Assembly (NCBI RefSeq): GCF_900626095.1
Contig: NZ_UYZZ01000004.1
Coordinates: 310,001 to 374,000 of the forward strand
From: Clostridium rectalis
Lineage (GTDB): Bacteria > Bacillota > Clostridia > Clostridiales > Clostridiaceae
Length of the DNA: 64,000 bases
Reading direction: 5' to 3'
How positions within the stretch are numbered: position 1 is the stretch's first letter; every line of letters begins with the position of its first letter. Under the pieces are notes generated by a model. It saw only the letters and a list, made by a program, of their open reading frames with translations. It was not told where the DNA came from and made no database searches. Below, one piece after another: positions 1-8,830 of this stretch. The position numbers and the translations under genes are program-made.

Positions 1-495
1 GTAGTTGTTAATCCAGGAATTATATCTCCAAATAATTTCATAGATGAGGTGTTAAAGGTAAGATTGCCTAATCCTTTTATGCCAGACACTCCTCAAAGAA
101 TTGCTTGCGATACTTCACAAAAGCTAGGCATACGTTTTGGAGAAACCATAAAGGCTTATATTGATAGTCCTAAACTAAATGTATTAGATTTAGTTTATAT
201 ACCTCTTGTTATAGCAGGATGGTGTCGCTATCTAATGGCAGTAGATGATCAAGGAAATTCATTTAAGTTAAGTCCAGATCCACTTCTTATATCATTAAGT
301 GAAATAATAGGTAAAATCAAAGTAAGGGATAACGATAGTATTCACAGTGCTTTATCTTTAATATTATGTAATAAATCAATATTTGGAGTAGATTTATATA
401 AAATAGGCTTAGGAGAAAAAATTGAGTCTTATTTTAAAGAATTAATTGCTGAAAAAGGCGCAGTTAGAAAGACTTTAAGAAAATACTGCAAATAA
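1..495 (+). CDS. Mannitol dehydrogenase family protein, C-terminal part (5' end outside window)
   Basis: The reading frame is open from base 1, so the N-terminal Rossmann part lies upstream of the window. The visible 164 residues match the helical C-terminal domain of the mannitol-1-phosphate dehydrogenase / mannitol 2-dehydrogenase / fructuronate reductase family. The key stretch is RLPNPFMPDTPQRIACD followed by TSQKLG, where a conserved Lys of this family sits. These enzymes interconvert a ketose (or keto-uronate) and a polyol with NAD(P)H in the cytosol. The substrate cannot be decided from this fragment. A GTG at 49 would be an internal codon, not the true start. A strong terminator follows directly, so this is the last gene of its transcript. 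Confidence 0.8.
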   Translation, partial: VVVNPGIISPNNFIDEVLKVRLPNPFMPDTPQRIACDTSQKLGIRFGETIKAYIDSPKLNVLDLVYIPLVIAGWCRYLMAVDDQGNSFKLSPDPLLISLSEIIGKIKVRDNDSIHSALSLILCNKSIFGVDLYKIGLGEKIESYFKELIAEKGAVRKTLRKYCK

Positions 496-497
496 AA

Positions 498-534
498 AAA
501 GATGACTCTTAATATTTTAGGAGTCATCTTTTTT
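498..534 (+). terminator. Intrinsic terminator of the dehydrogenase gene
   Basis: An 8-bp perfect stem (GATGACTC at 501-508 with GAGTCATC at 521-528) is followed by a run of T to 534. It lies 6 bases after the stop codon. Confidence 0.9.
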
Positions 535-797
535 ATTACTCTTTTTATAAGATACACTGTACAGCATTATATAGTATTTATATCTCTTATTTTTATAGAA
601 ATACTATATATAATTTTATTATATTTAAATTTTATTATTTATAAAGATAAGATATATTTTTTATTTAAAAGATATATCTTTTCTTTTGCATTTATAGATA
701 AATTACCATAGTAAAATTTATATATAGAGGATAAACTATATGTGGTAATTAAAGTGGGGATGGCTTATAATTGAAAATTATAATTTAAAACTTCTTT
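535..797. other. Intergenic, nothing recognised
   Basis: AT-rich spacer between the terminator and the ribosome site of dinB. An open frame at 502-711 (+) starts inside the terminator hairpin and encodes only low-complexity Ile/Phe/Tyr sequence, so I do not count it as a gene. Confidence 0.6.
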
Positions 798-809
798 AGA
801 AAGGAATTT

Positions 810-1862
810 ATGTGTATGGATAGAATTATTATGCATGTTGATATGGATGCATTCTTTGCATCGGTGGAACAGATGGATAATAAAAAACTTAAAGGAAAAC
901 CTGTAATAGTAGGGGGAAGGGGAGACAGAGGAGTGGTAGCAACTGCATCCTATGAAGCAAGAGCATATGGGGTTCATTCCGCTATGCCTATTTTTATGGC
1001 TAAAAAAAGATGCCCATTAGGAATTTATCTACCTACAAGACATAAAAGGTATAAAGAAGTTTCAAATAGCATATTTAAGGTATTATTTAATGTTACTTCC
1101 TTAATTGAGCCTGTATCTATAGATGAAGCTTATTTAGATATTAGTCATATTAATGAAAAACCTCTTATGGTGGCAAAGTATATAAAAGATAAAATAAGAA
1201 AAGAAATAGGTCTTACTATATCTGTAGGAATTTCATATAATAAATTTTTGTCGAAACTTGCTTCGGATTGGAATAAGCCAAATGGCATAAAAATAATTAC
1301 AGAGGATATGGTTCCAAGTATACTTATGCCCCTTTCTATAAGTAAGATTCACGGAGTAGGTAAAAAATCTGTTAAAAGACTTAATAATATAGGTGTTTTT
1401 ACTGTGGAGGATATGTATAAATTATCCAAAGGGTTTTGTATGGAATACTTTGGTAAATTTGGATTAGAAATATATGAAAGAATAAGAGGAATAGATCGTA
1501 GAGAAGTGATAATCAGTAGAGAAAGAAAATCTATAGGTAAAGAGACTACTTTAAAAAAAGATATAATAAGTAAAGAGGAAATGAAGAAATATCTTCTAGA
1601 GTTTTCAAATATTATATCTAATAATTTATATAGAGAAGGGGTTTTGGCAAAGACGGTAACTGTAAAAATAAAAACTTCTAATTTTGAAATACATACAAGA
1701 AGTAAAACTATAAATAATTATATAAAGGATAAGAGGGAAATTTATAATATAGCTTGTGATATTTTAGATAGTATAGACTTTAAGGAAACTATAAGATTAA
1801 TAGGTCTTACAGTATCAAATCTAGGTGAAAATAAAATTCAGCAATTAAGTTTTATTAAATGA
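810..1862 (+). CDS. dinB: DNA polymerase IV (Y-family translesion polymerase)
   Basis: 350 residues, the usual length for DinB. The metal-binding motif DMDAFFASVE is at residues 11-20, followed by the Y-family signature SYEARAYGVHSAMP, and the second catalytic block SIDEAYLD near residue 103. A helix-hairpin-helix stretch (ISKIHGVGKKSVKRL) and a little-finger domain follow. It performs error-prone synthesis across damaged template, and acts as a single polypeptide. The site AGAAAGG at 798-804 fits the ATG at 810 (spacing 5) or the in-frame ATG at 816 (spacing 11). The C-terminus ends in QQLSF, which resembles a beta-clamp binding peptide, expected for this family. It is a lone gene with its own terminator. 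Confidence 0.95.
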   Translation: MCMDRIIMHVDMDAFFASVEQMDNKKLKGKPVIVGGRGDRGVVATASYEARAYGVHSAMPIFMAKKRCPLGIYLPTRHKRYKEVSNSIFKVLFNVTSLIEPVSIDEAYLDISHINEKPLMVAKYIKDKIRKEIGLTISVGISYNKFLSKLASDWNKPNGIKIITEDMVPSILMPLSISKIHGVGKKSVKRLNNIGVFTVEDMYKLSKGFCMEYFGKFGLEIYERIRGIDRREVIISRERKSIGKETTLKKDIISKEEMKKYLLEFSNIISNNLYREGVLAKTVTVKIKTSNFEIHTRSKTINNYIKDKREIYNIACDILDSIDFKETIRLIGLTVSNLGENKIQQLSFIK

Positions 1863-1889
1863 TCTATAAAATTTTAAAATTATTATAAT

Positions 1890-1933
1890 TAAACTATTGA
1901 TAGGTTAAGAAAATCAATAGTTTTTGTTTTTTT
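1890..1933 (+). terminator. Intrinsic terminator of dinB
   Basis: Stem AAACTATTGA (1891-1900) with TCAATAGTTT (1914-1923) and a T-rich tail up to 1933. Confidence 0.85.
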
Positions 1934-2039
1934 ACCCATTTAATAAAAATCTTTCATGTTTGTAATTTAGAATAAATAACTTTAATTTTAATTCTTTTGG
2001 TTCATTTATTGTCAAATAATTGAATAGATAATATAAGTA

Positions 2040-2068
2040 TTGACACTTTTAAAACTATATATTATTAT
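2040..2068 (+). promoter_or_regulatory. Sigma-A promoter of the membrane 4Fe-4S gene
   Basis: A consensus -35 TTGACA (2040-2045), a 17-bp spacer and a -10 TATTAT (2063-2068). Transcription should start near 2075, in the palindrome described next. Confidence 0.75.
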
Positions 2069-2074
2069 ATACTC

Positions 2075-2091
2075 ATACCGGGAAGGGGTAT
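2075..2091. promoter_or_regulatory. Candidate CsoR/CstR-like operator
   Basis: ATACC GGGAAGG GGTAT is a 5-bp inverted repeat with a G-rich centre, placed at the predicted transcription start. Its form (ATACC...GGTAT around a G/C core) is like the sites bound by CsoR/CstR-family repressors. No such repressor gene is in the window, so the assignment is inference. Confidence 0.4.
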
Positions 2092-2123
2092 ATATAAAAT
2101 AAATAAGTGAGAGGAGATAATAT

Positions 2124-2762
2124 ATGAAAGGTTCTTTAAAGTTATGGAAAAAATATGCATATATTGTTTTATTGATATTTATATTTGCTGGAATGTTTGA
2201 TATGAGAATTGCGTTATTAGCAACTTTATGTATGATTGGACCATTAGTATTAGCTCTATTTGGAAAGGGTAGATTTTGGTGTGGAAATGTTTGTCCAAGG
2301 GGGTCCTTCTATGACAATATATTGGCAAAAATATCCCCCAAAAAGCAGGTTCCAAAATTTTTGAAATCTAATGTTTTTAGATTAGCGGTTATAATAGTTA
2401 TGTTTTATATGTTTGGTACAGGTATTTATAAAAATTGGGGAAATGCATATGGTATAGGAATGGTATTTTATAGAATGATAGTTATTACAACTTTAGTTGG
2501 AATAGTATTAGGTGTGTTTATAAATGGTAGAACATGGTGTAGCTTTTGTCCTATGGGAAGTATAGCAGCCTTTATAACTTACTTTAAGAAAAATACAAAA
2601 ACTTTAGCTGTATCGGACAGCTGTGTATCCTGTAAATTATGTGAAAAGAAATGCTCTATGGGAATAGTACCTTATGAATATAAAGGAAATGCTCTTGATA
2701 ATCCGGACTGTATTCAGTGTGGACAATGTATTACAGTTTGTCCAAAAGATGCAATTAAATAA
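2124..2762 (+). CDS. Membrane 4Fe-4S binding protein (NapH/NosR-like)
   Basis: 212 residues with about four membrane segments. Two CxxxCP/CxxCP motifs (CGNVCPRG near residue 52 and CSFCPMG near 140) follow membrane helices, as in NapH/NosR/RdxA-type electron-transfer proteins. Two ferredoxin-type clusters follow at the C-terminus (CVSCKLCEKKC and CIQCGQCITVC). Such proteins pass electrons between the membrane quinone/flavin pool and soluble partners; the partner is not known here. GAGAGGAG at 2110-2117 fits the ATG. The gene stands alone behind a strong promoter overlapped by a palindrome, so it is probably repressed until a metal or sulfur-species signal appears. Confidence 0.8.
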   Translation: MKGSLKLWKKYAYIVLLIFIFAGMFDMRIALLATLCMIGPLVLALFGKGRFWCGNVCPRGSFYDNILAKISPKKQVPKFLKSNVFRLAVIIVMFYMFGTGIYKNWGNAYGIGMVFYRMIVITTLVGIVLGVFINGRTWCSFCPMGSIAAFITYFKKNTKTLAVSDSCVSCKLCEKKCSMGIVPYEYKGNALDNPDCIQCGQCITVCPKDAIK

Positions 2763-2873
2763 ATAGAGGATTTGGCTTTAGATAAAAACTTATTTAAATT
2801 TAAAGTATTTAGTCTATATATTATAAGTTAATTAATATGCTAAATATAAATAGATTAATTTAAAGAAGATATA

Positions 2874-2940
2874 AAAAAATATAGTGCATATACCTCTAGG
2901 GGGATGTTCTTTGAACATACTAAAAGGTATATGCACTATA
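2874..2940 (-). terminator. Long-stem terminator for the minus-strand DUF4097 operon
   Basis: A perfect 16-bp inverted repeat (2880-2895 with 2925-2940) encloses a smaller hairpin ATGTTC-TTT-GAACAT (2904-2918). The A run at 2874-2879 is the U run of the minus-strand transcript. There is no T run on the plus side, so it is not a good plus-strand terminator. Confidence 0.8.
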
Positions 2941-2943
2941 AAA

Positions 2944-4137
2944 TTAGTGTGATGAAATATTTATGTGTCCATTATCACAATATATTCTTATAGGAAGTGT
3001 ATTATTACCAATAGTTTTATCCACGGATTGCATAGGTTTATTTTCATGCTTTTCTATAGGTAAATCCAATGTCGTTTTTATATTTCCATAAGTTGTTTTT
3101 AATTGAAAATGTCCAGTTTGCTCTTTAGGAAGAGAAACTTTTATATCACCGTAATTAGATTTTAAAGTTAGATTTTTATCTAAAACTTTTGGGTTATTAA
3201 AGGTTATTTTACCATTAGCATTTGTTGCATCTACTTTTCCATATATATTATTCAATTCCATAGAGCCATAATCATTTGATCCATCAAATGAACCTGTAAT
3301 GTCTCTTGCCACTAATTTTCCGTTTCTAGAGTTAGATATAACATTCCCTTTTATATTTTCTATAATGGTTTTTCCGTAGTGGTTTTCTGTTGTTAAATTC
3401 CCAGTAATATGGCTAACAGAGATACTTCCATTTTTATTTAAAACTTTTAAGCCCTTTGATAAATTATTTGCTTCTATGTCACCATATAAATTAACTACTT
3501 CAGTATAAATATTTTCCGGAATTTTAATATAAAGATTTAACTTAATATTATATAAATCGCTGTTAGAATTATCATAAATTTTGTTAGTTTTGATTTCGAT
3601 AGTTTTATTCTCTGTAATATTTATTAAAGAATTTGATGCATCTTTTATAAAATTTTCCGTATTACTAAATAACTGAGCCTGAGTTGTTACTTCTATATTA
3701 TTACTTGGTGACCTATCTATAAATATATTGGCTAATCTAGTGTCTACAATAATTTTGTTAGCATCTTTAGTTTGCACCGTATAATTTTTAGTAAAATTAG
3801 AGGTGTATTTATATTGAATGTTACGAAAGTCACGAAATTTTATACCATCCCTATTAAATTCTATTATGTTACTTGCTACAAATAAGGTGGCAGATAGAAA
3901 AAGTAAAATTAGAAACATAAATATGCTGGAGCCAGTTATTTTTAATTTTTCATTTTGTTTTCCAAAGTAAAAGTTACATATTAAAATTTCAATTCCAAGC
4001 CCTATTAGTATTAAAGGCCATAGCCTTATAAGTTTTCCGATTATAGTAAAATTGTATATATTACCAATTATAAATATAATTCCTAAAAAAATTAAAGTTA
4101 AGCCTAAGGTTATAGAACCAACTTTCCATTGACGCAT
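2944..4137 (-). CDS. DUF4097-type beta-helix protein with LiaF-like membrane head
   Basis: 397 residues. The first ~95 residues hold about three membrane helices resembling the LiaI/LiaF-type membrane region; the rest is a long run of short beta-strands rich in N, G and T (for example LNKNGSISVSHITGNLTTEN, NYGSMELNNIYG), the pattern of the DUF4097 putative adhesin. Related proteins sit in cell-envelope stress operons. The ATG overlaps the stop codon of the upstream gene (TAATG), so the two are translationally coupled. The exact function is not known. The location is membrane, with the beta domain probably outside. Confidence 0.7.
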   Translation of the reverse strand: MRQWKVGSITLGLTLIFLGIIFIIGNIYNFTIIGKLIRLWPLILIGLGIEILICNFYFGKQNEKLKITGSSIFMFLILLFLSATLFVASNIIEFNRDGIKFRDFRNIQYKYTSNFTKNYTVQTKDANKIIVDTRLANIFIDRSPSNNIEVTTQAQLFSNTENFIKDASNSLINITENKTIEIKTNKIYDNSNSDLYNIKLNLYIKIPENIYTEVVNLYGDIEANNLSKGLKVLNKNGSISVSHITGNLTTENHYGKTIIENIKGNVISNSRNGKLVARDITGSFDGSNDYGSMELNNIYGKVDATNANGKITFNNPKVLDKNLTLKSNYGDIKVSLPKEQTGHFQLKTTYGNIKTTLDLPIEKHENKPMQSVDKTIGNNTLPIRIYCDNGHINISSH

Positions 4138-4616
4138 TAGTCTATATCCTCCTTTTTACCAGGAAGCAAAAGTTTTTTATTTCCCATAAGAAGTTTAATA
4201 CCAATTCCTATAAATATTAAAGATCCTATTATTGTTTTAATATATCTTTCTATTCTAAAATCCAAATAAATATCTAACATTGGAAATATAAAATTTTTTA
4301 TTAGTGCAATTACTCCAATAGCTATAAAGATATATGCAATAAGTTTATTACTGTTTCCGTTATATGGTATTGTAAAGTTAAGGGATTCATCTGGGAAAGA
4401 ACCTAGGTGTAAGACTTTCCTTACATCAAAAATACTGTAAAACCAAATTACTGGTATAAGCATACCAATTAGCGGAATATGAACCCAGTCACATATAGTT
4501 ATTAAAAAAACAAAAGATAGCATGATTTGCAACCCTTTCTTTTGTAAACCAAGATACATATGACCTGCACCAGGCATTAAAGAAAATAAATAAGCCCAAA
4601 ATTTTTTGTTTTGCAT
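4137..4616 (-). CDS. Small multi-pass membrane protein, partner of the DUF4097 protein
   Basis: 159 residues from the ATG at 4616. The TTG nine bases earlier (4625) touches AAGGAG, so I prefer the ATG, which has a 9-base spacing. The N-terminus (KKFWAYLFSLMPGAGHMYLG) resembles the TM2-type GAGHFYLG signature, and four or five hydrophobic helices follow. A conserved-looking loop FDVRKVLHLG follows the second helix. Its stop overlaps the start of the next gene by one base. It probably acts with that gene at the membrane. No enzyme motif was seen. Confidence 0.7.
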   Translation of the reverse strand: MQNKKFWAYLFSLMPGAGHMYLGLQKKGLQIMLSFVFLITICDWVHIPLIGMLIPVIWFYSIFDVRKVLHLGSFPDESLNFTIPYNGNSNKLIAYIFIAIGVIALIKNFIFPMLDIYLDFRIERYIKTIIGSLIFIGIGIKLLMGNKKLLLPGKKEDID

Positions 4617-4804
4617 AGTATACAACTCCTTAAAAATTAATTTATCATTTACATATACTATACGTTACACTTCTTAATTTAAAACAAAGTAAATTATTAA
4701 GATTTTCTTAAAACTTATAAATTCTAACTCATATAAGTAGAATGCTTAATAAAGACACTGATCTTAAAGTTATGAAATGTTAGACTACTTATCATGGTAA
4801 ACAT

Positions 4805-4852
4805 AAAAAAGGGCTATGGTTTAGCATAATTTTTATGCTAAGCTATAGCCCT
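4805..4852 (-). terminator. Rubrerythrin terminator
   Basis: An 18-bp near-perfect stem (4811-4828 with 4835-4852) with an A run at 4805-4810, which is the U tract of the minus-strand RNA. It lies just after the rubrerythrin stop. Confidence 0.85.
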
Positions 4853-4863
4853 TGAAATATTTA

Positions 4864-5448
4864 CTATGTGGGATCATACATTATCTCAAAATAGCCTTGA
4901 GGATGTTGACAAGCTGGACAAATTTTAGGGGCTTCTAATCCTTCATATATATATCCACAATTTCTGCATTTCCACTTTCTAGATGAATCTTCTTTATAAA
5001 GTTTGTCATTTTTTATTTTATCTAAGAGATCTAAATATCTTTTTTCATGGTGAGTTTCAATTTCTATAATTTTTCTAAACGCCATTTCTATTTCTGGAAA
5101 ACCTTCTTGTTTAGCTATATCTGCAAAGGATGGATATAGTGTTCCCCACTCTTCTTTTTCTCCATCTGCAGCATATTTTAAATTTTCCTTTGTATTTCCA
5201 TATCCAATAGGATATTCTGCATCAACTTTAATGTGTGCACTGCCCAATCCTTCTACTAAAAAATTGAAAAATACTTTAGCATGGGCTCTTTCATTATCTG
5301 CAGTTTCCATAAAAATTGAGGCTATATGTTTATGATTCTCTTTATCTGCAACTTTAGCATAATAAGTGTATCTATTTCTTGCTTGGGATTCTCCTGCGAA
5401 GGCTTTAGCCAAATTATCTGCAGTTTTTGTGCCTTTTAAACTCTTCAT
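4864..5448 (-). CDS. rbr: Rubrerythrin
   Basis: 194 residues, a normal rubrerythrin length. The N-terminal four-helix ferritin-like domain carries the diiron ligands (FAGESQARNRYTYYA, ETADNERAHAKVF, and EIETHHEKRY). The C-terminal rubredoxin-like domain has CRNCGYIYEG and CPACQHPQGYF. It reduces hydrogen peroxide with electrons from rubredoxin/NADH, a main peroxide defence in strict anaerobes. AGGAGGT precedes the ATG at 7-8 bases. It is a single-gene unit. Family members are often under PerR; I do not see a clear PerR box. Confidence 0.95.
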   Translation of the reverse strand: MKSLKGTKTADNLAKAFAGESQARNRYTYYAKVADKENHKHIASIFMETADNERAHAKVFFNFLVEGLGSAHIKVDAEYPIGYGNTKENLKYAADGEKEEWGTLYPSFADIAKQEGFPEIEMAFRKIIEIETHHEKRYLDLLDKIKNDKLYKEDSSRKWKCRNCGYIYEGLEAPKICPACQHPQGYFEIMYDPT

Positions 5449-5514
5449 TATTGTTACCTCCTAGTCATAAATTAACTATTTAATATTTTATCCTTATTGT
5501 ATGGATTTATTCGG

Positions 5515-5535
5515 AAATCATAATATATTTGATTT
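5515..5535. promoter_or_regulatory. Inverted repeat between divergent rubrerythrin and permease genes
   Basis: AAATCA and TGATTT form a perfect 6-bp inverted repeat with a 9-base AT spacer. The position between divergent genes would suit an operator, but short AT repeats are common by chance here. Confidence 0.2.
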
Positions 5536-5624
5536 TATACTGTATTTTACATATAATGATTAATGCAGCATATTATTATGTGTTGTGGGTGGGAGAGGGA
5601 TAAAAGGAAAAGGACGAAGGAGAA

Positions 5625-6923
5625 TTGGAAAAAAAGTTTAAAAATTTATTTGATCTTAAAAAACACAATACTTCAGTAAAGGGAGAGATAATAGCAGGAC
5701 TAACATCGTTTTTTGCTATTGTTTACATTATAGCTGTAAACTCATCAATATTATCAGATGCAGGCTTGCCTTTAGAAGGGGGAATAATTGCTACTGTGTT
5801 ATCCTCATTTGTGGGATGTATAATAGTAGGCTTTTTTAGTAATGCCCCTCTTATTCTTGTACCAGGCATGGGAGTAAATGCACTTTTTTCATATACTATT
5901 GTAACCGCTATGGGATTGTCATGGCAGCAGGCTTTAGCTGCAGTTTTTATATCTGGAATTGTATTTTCTATAGTGGCATTTACAAAGCTTACAGAAATTT
6001 TAACAAAATCTATTCCAATGTCGTTAAAAGAGGCTATTACCGTTGGCATAGGAATTTTAATTGCATTTATAGGATTCCAAAAAAGCGGAATAATAATTGG
6101 AAGTGAAAAAACTTTTGTAGCATTAGGACATTTAAATAACAAAGAGGTATATATAACACTTTTAAATTTAATTATTACAATACTTCTTTTTATATTAAAT
6201 ATTCCAGGAAATTTTTTGATAAGTATGGTAGGTGGTACTTTTATTGCATATTTATGTGGTTTAGTTAATTTATCAAGTATTACTTTTTCAAATTTTTCAC
6301 TATCAGGATATAAGGATGTTTTTTTTAGTATGGACTTTAGTAGTATTTCTACTATGAGTTTTTGGGTGGCAGTATTTTCTCTAACATTAGTGTTAGTATT
6401 TGAAAATATAGGGCTACTTCATGGTCATGTAAATGTTATGCTTAGGGAAGAAAAGAAGTTTAAATCTGCCTTTAGATCTTGTTCAATATCTGCAATAAGT
6501 TGTGGTGTTTTTGGTACTAGTCCTACAGTGGCTACTATAGAAACTGCGGCGGGAATTGCAGCTGGAGGAAAAACAGGATTAACTTCTATTGTTACAGGAA
6601 TATTATTTTTACTGTCATTGTTTTTACTTCCATTTATAAAGATTATTCCAAATAGTGCAATCTCTCCAATATTAATTGTTATTGGAGGATTAATGATGAA
6701 AAACGCATTAAATATTGATTTCAATGATTTTTCAGAAGGTTTTCCGGCCTTTTTAATTATAATTATGATACCATTAACCTTTAGTATTGTAGATGGTATG
6801 GCTTTTGGATTTATTGCTTATCCTATTGTAAAACTGGGTAGCAAAAGACCAAAGGAAATTTCCAAGGCAATGTATATAATTTCTATTATATTTTTAGTTA
6901 ATTTTATATTACATTCTTTATAA
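5625..6923 (+). CDS. NCS2/AzgA-type xanthine-guanine-hypoxanthine permease
   Basis: 432 residues with about 12-13 membrane segments. The family start pattern FDLKKHNTSVKGEIIAGLTSF, the FAIVYIIAVN helix, VPGMGVNALFSY and GTSPTVATIETAAGIAAGGKTGL are typical of AzgA/PbuG-type proton-coupled purine importers. The start is a TTG only 2 bases after AAGGAG (5617-5622); the alternative site AGGA at 5611-5614 gives a 10-base spacing. No purine riboswitch core is visible in the 180 bases upstream. The exact base taken up is not decided. Confidence 0.9.
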   Translation: MEKKFKNLFDLKKHNTSVKGEIIAGLTSFFAIVYIIAVNSSILSDAGLPLEGGIIATVLSSFVGCIIVGFFSNAPLILVPGMGVNALFSYTIVTAMGLSWQQALAAVFISGIVFSIVAFTKLTEILTKSIPMSLKEAITVGIGILIAFIGFQKSGIIIGSEKTFVALGHLNNKEVYITLLNLIITILLFILNIPGNFLISMVGGTFIAYLCGLVNLSSITFSNFSLSGYKDVFFSMDFSSISTMSFWVAVFSLTLVLVFENIGLLHGHVNVMLREEKKFKSAFRSCSISAISCGVFGTSPTVATIETAAGIAAGGKTGLTSIVTGILFLLSLFLLPFIKIIPNSAISPILIVIGGLMMKNALNIDFNDFSEGFPAFLIIIMIPLTFSIVDGMAFGFIAYPIVKLGSKRPKEISKAMYIISIIFLVNFILHSL

Positions 6924-6990
6924 ATAGGATTAATTTACATGAAATGGAGATAAAATTTAATATAATAAAATTATTATTTTAGATATTTAT

Positions 6991-7031
6991 GCTATCAAAT
7001 ATTGTACATTATGGTATTTGATAGCCTTTTT
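6991..7031 (+). terminator. Terminator of the nucleobase permease
   Basis: Stem GCTATCAAATA (6991-7001) with TATTTGATAGC (7015-7025), then CTTTTT. The rest of the 309-base gap to the next gene shows nothing else clear. Confidence 0.85.
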
Positions 7032-7232
7032 AATTATAGTTTTTCAATTTATTAATAGTTTATTTCATGACTAGCTACTGTTATACCTCATTTTCCTATA
7101 GTTTTTTAGGTTACACTTTTAAATATAATATAGTGGGAAAGTTTTACTTTGTATATAATATAAAGTACTATATGAAAAGAAAAGTGTTATGATATAATTA
7201 ATTAAAATAGAACATATTTGGGAGGAAAAAAC

Positions 7233-7994
7233 ATGCAGGAGATAGTACAATCTGTAGATAGATCTCTTTCTATATTAGAGGTGTTGTCTGACTATGAAAA
7301 TGGACTTGGTATTACAGAAATAAGTGAGAAGGTAAACTTGCATAAAAGCACTGTACATAGATTACTTGCTACATTAATACATAAAGGATATGTAAAACAA
7401 GAAGAAAAAGCTAATAAATATAAGGTCACTTTAAAGTTATTTGAACTTGGTAATAAAAAAATACAGAAGATGGATATAACTACAGTGGCTAGGCCTTACC
7501 TAAAGGAGTTAGTACAAAAAACTAATGAAGTAGTACACTTAGTTGTAAGTGAGGGTACTGAAATTATTTATATAGGAAAAGAAGAATCCCAAAATACAAT
7601 AAGAACTCATTCTAGAATAGGATATAGAAGACCTCTTTATTGTACTGCCGTAGGTAAATCTATTTTATCTTATATGGAAGATGAGAGAATTTTAGATATT
7701 TGGAATAAAAGTAAGGTGGAGAAGCTTACAGAACATACTATAACGGATTTAAAAGAATTTAAAAAACATATAAATGAAGTAAGAAAAAAAGGTTATGCTA
7801 TAGATGAACAGGAAAATGAAATTGGAGTAAGATGTGTGGCATCCTCAGTATTTAATTATGAAGGTGAAGTATGTGGAGCTATAAGTATTTCAGGCTCTAT
7901 AATTAGTTTTACTGAAGAAAAGTTAGGGGAGTTTTCTAAACTTGTAATTGAATATGCAGAAAAAATATCTAGTGAACTTGGCTACAGAAAGTAA
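7233..7994 (+). CDS. IclR-family transcriptional regulator (KdgR-like)
   Basis: 253 residues. A winged helix-turn-helix fills residues ~5-65 (SLSILEVLSDYENGLGITEISEKV, LHKSTVHRLLATL), then the IclR effector domain with RPYLKELVQ, YRRPLYCTAVGKSILSY and the conserved GYAIDEQENEIGVRCVA. The ATG at 7233 has GGGAGG seven bases before it; a TTG at 7218 would lie within the ribosome site. It stands just before the KDPG aldolase and KDG kinase genes, so its ligand is probably a sugar acid or its keto-deoxy product. IclR proteins of this type usually repress such genes; this is inference. Confidence 0.9.
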   Translation: MQEIVQSVDRSLSILEVLSDYENGLGITEISEKVNLHKSTVHRLLATLIHKGYVKQEEKANKYKVTLKLFELGNKKIQKMDITTVARPYLKELVQKTNEVVHLVVSEGTEIIYIGKEESQNTIRTHSRIGYRRPLYCTAVGKSILSYMEDERILDIWNKSKVEKLTEHTITDLKEFKKHINEVRKKGYAIDEQENEIGVRCVASSVFNYEGEVCGAISISGSIISFTEEKLGEFSKLVIEYAEKISSELGYRK

Positions 7995-8165
7995 TGTAGC
8001 TAAGTTTTTTTTTATAAAAAAATATAATAGGAAGAACTATAAAGAATGACAAACATAATTAGAGGAGGAAGTTGATAATTTTTAAATTTAAAAGGATAAT
8101 GTTTTGCTATATAAAACTTTATTTTGTATAATGAAATTAATAGTAGAAATTTAGGGGGAAAGTAT

Positions 8166-8819
8166 ATGATAGAGAAATTAAATACTTTAAAAAGAATTAC
8201 TGATATAGGTGTAGTTGCAGTTGTTAGGGCGGATAATGCGGATATGGCTGAAAAAATATCTAGAGCTTGTATAAAAGGTGGCATACCAGCCATTGAGGTA
8301 ACTTTTACAGTGCCAAATGCAGATAAGGTAATTACAACTTTAAAAGAAAAGTTTACAAGGGAAGAACTTATAGTAGGAGCAGGTACAGTATTAGATAGTG
8401 AAACAGCTAGAATTGCAATTCTTGCTGGAGCGGAGTATATAGTTAGTCCTGGATTTGATTTGGAAACTTGTAAAATTTGTAATAGATATCAGGTTCCATA
8501 TATGGCAGGCTGTATGACTATAACAGAAATGATAAATGCTTTAGAAGCAGGAACAGATGTAATAAAATTATTCCCAGGTAGTGCATATGGACCAAGTATT
8601 GTAAAAGCAATAAAAGCACCCCTTCCACAAGTACCTATAATGCCAACAGGTGGAGTGGATATAAATAATGTAGCACAGTGGATAAAAAATGGTTGTGTTG
8701 CAGTTGGTGTTGGTGGCAAGCTTATTGAAGGAGCTAAAACAGGTGATTATGATAGTGTTTCTAATTTAGCTAAAGAATTTGTAAATAAAGTTAAAGAGGC
8801 AAGAGAGCGCTTAGTTTAG
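8166..8819 (+). CDS. eda: KDPG/KHG aldolase
   Basis: 217 residues, the normal length. The aldolase shows VVRADN near the start, the ITFTVP-like IEVTFTVPNAD, GAGTVLD, the Schiff-base Lys in DVIKLFPGSAYGP and the phosphate-binding end PTGGVDINN...GVGG. It splits 2-keto-3-deoxy-6-phosphogluconate into pyruvate and glyceraldehyde-3-phosphate in the cytosol. GGGGGA at 8154-8159 sets the ATG at 8166, removing 14 residues of an upstream in-frame extension. The KDG kinase gene follows after 11 bases in the same transcript. Confidence 0.95.
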   Translation: MIEKLNTLKRITDIGVVAVVRADNADMAEKISRACIKGGIPAIEVTFTVPNADKVITTLKEKFTREELIVGAGTVLDSETARIAILAGAEYIVSPGFDLETCKICNRYQVPYMAGCMTITEMINALEAGTDVIKLFPGSAYGPSIVKAIKAPLPQVPIMPTGGVDINNVAQWIKNGCVAVGVGGKLIEGAKTGDYDSVSNLAKEFVNKVKEARERLV

Positions 8820-8830
8820 GAGGAAAAGTC

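Noticed and set aside
502-711. 69-residue plus-strand ORF
   Set aside because: It begins inside the terminator stem of the previous gene, has no ribosome site, and is low-complexity Ile/Phe/Tyr sequence.
5449-5624. Purine riboswitch before the nucleobase permease
   Set aside because: No three-way-junction core or conserved loop sequences could be found in the 180 bases.
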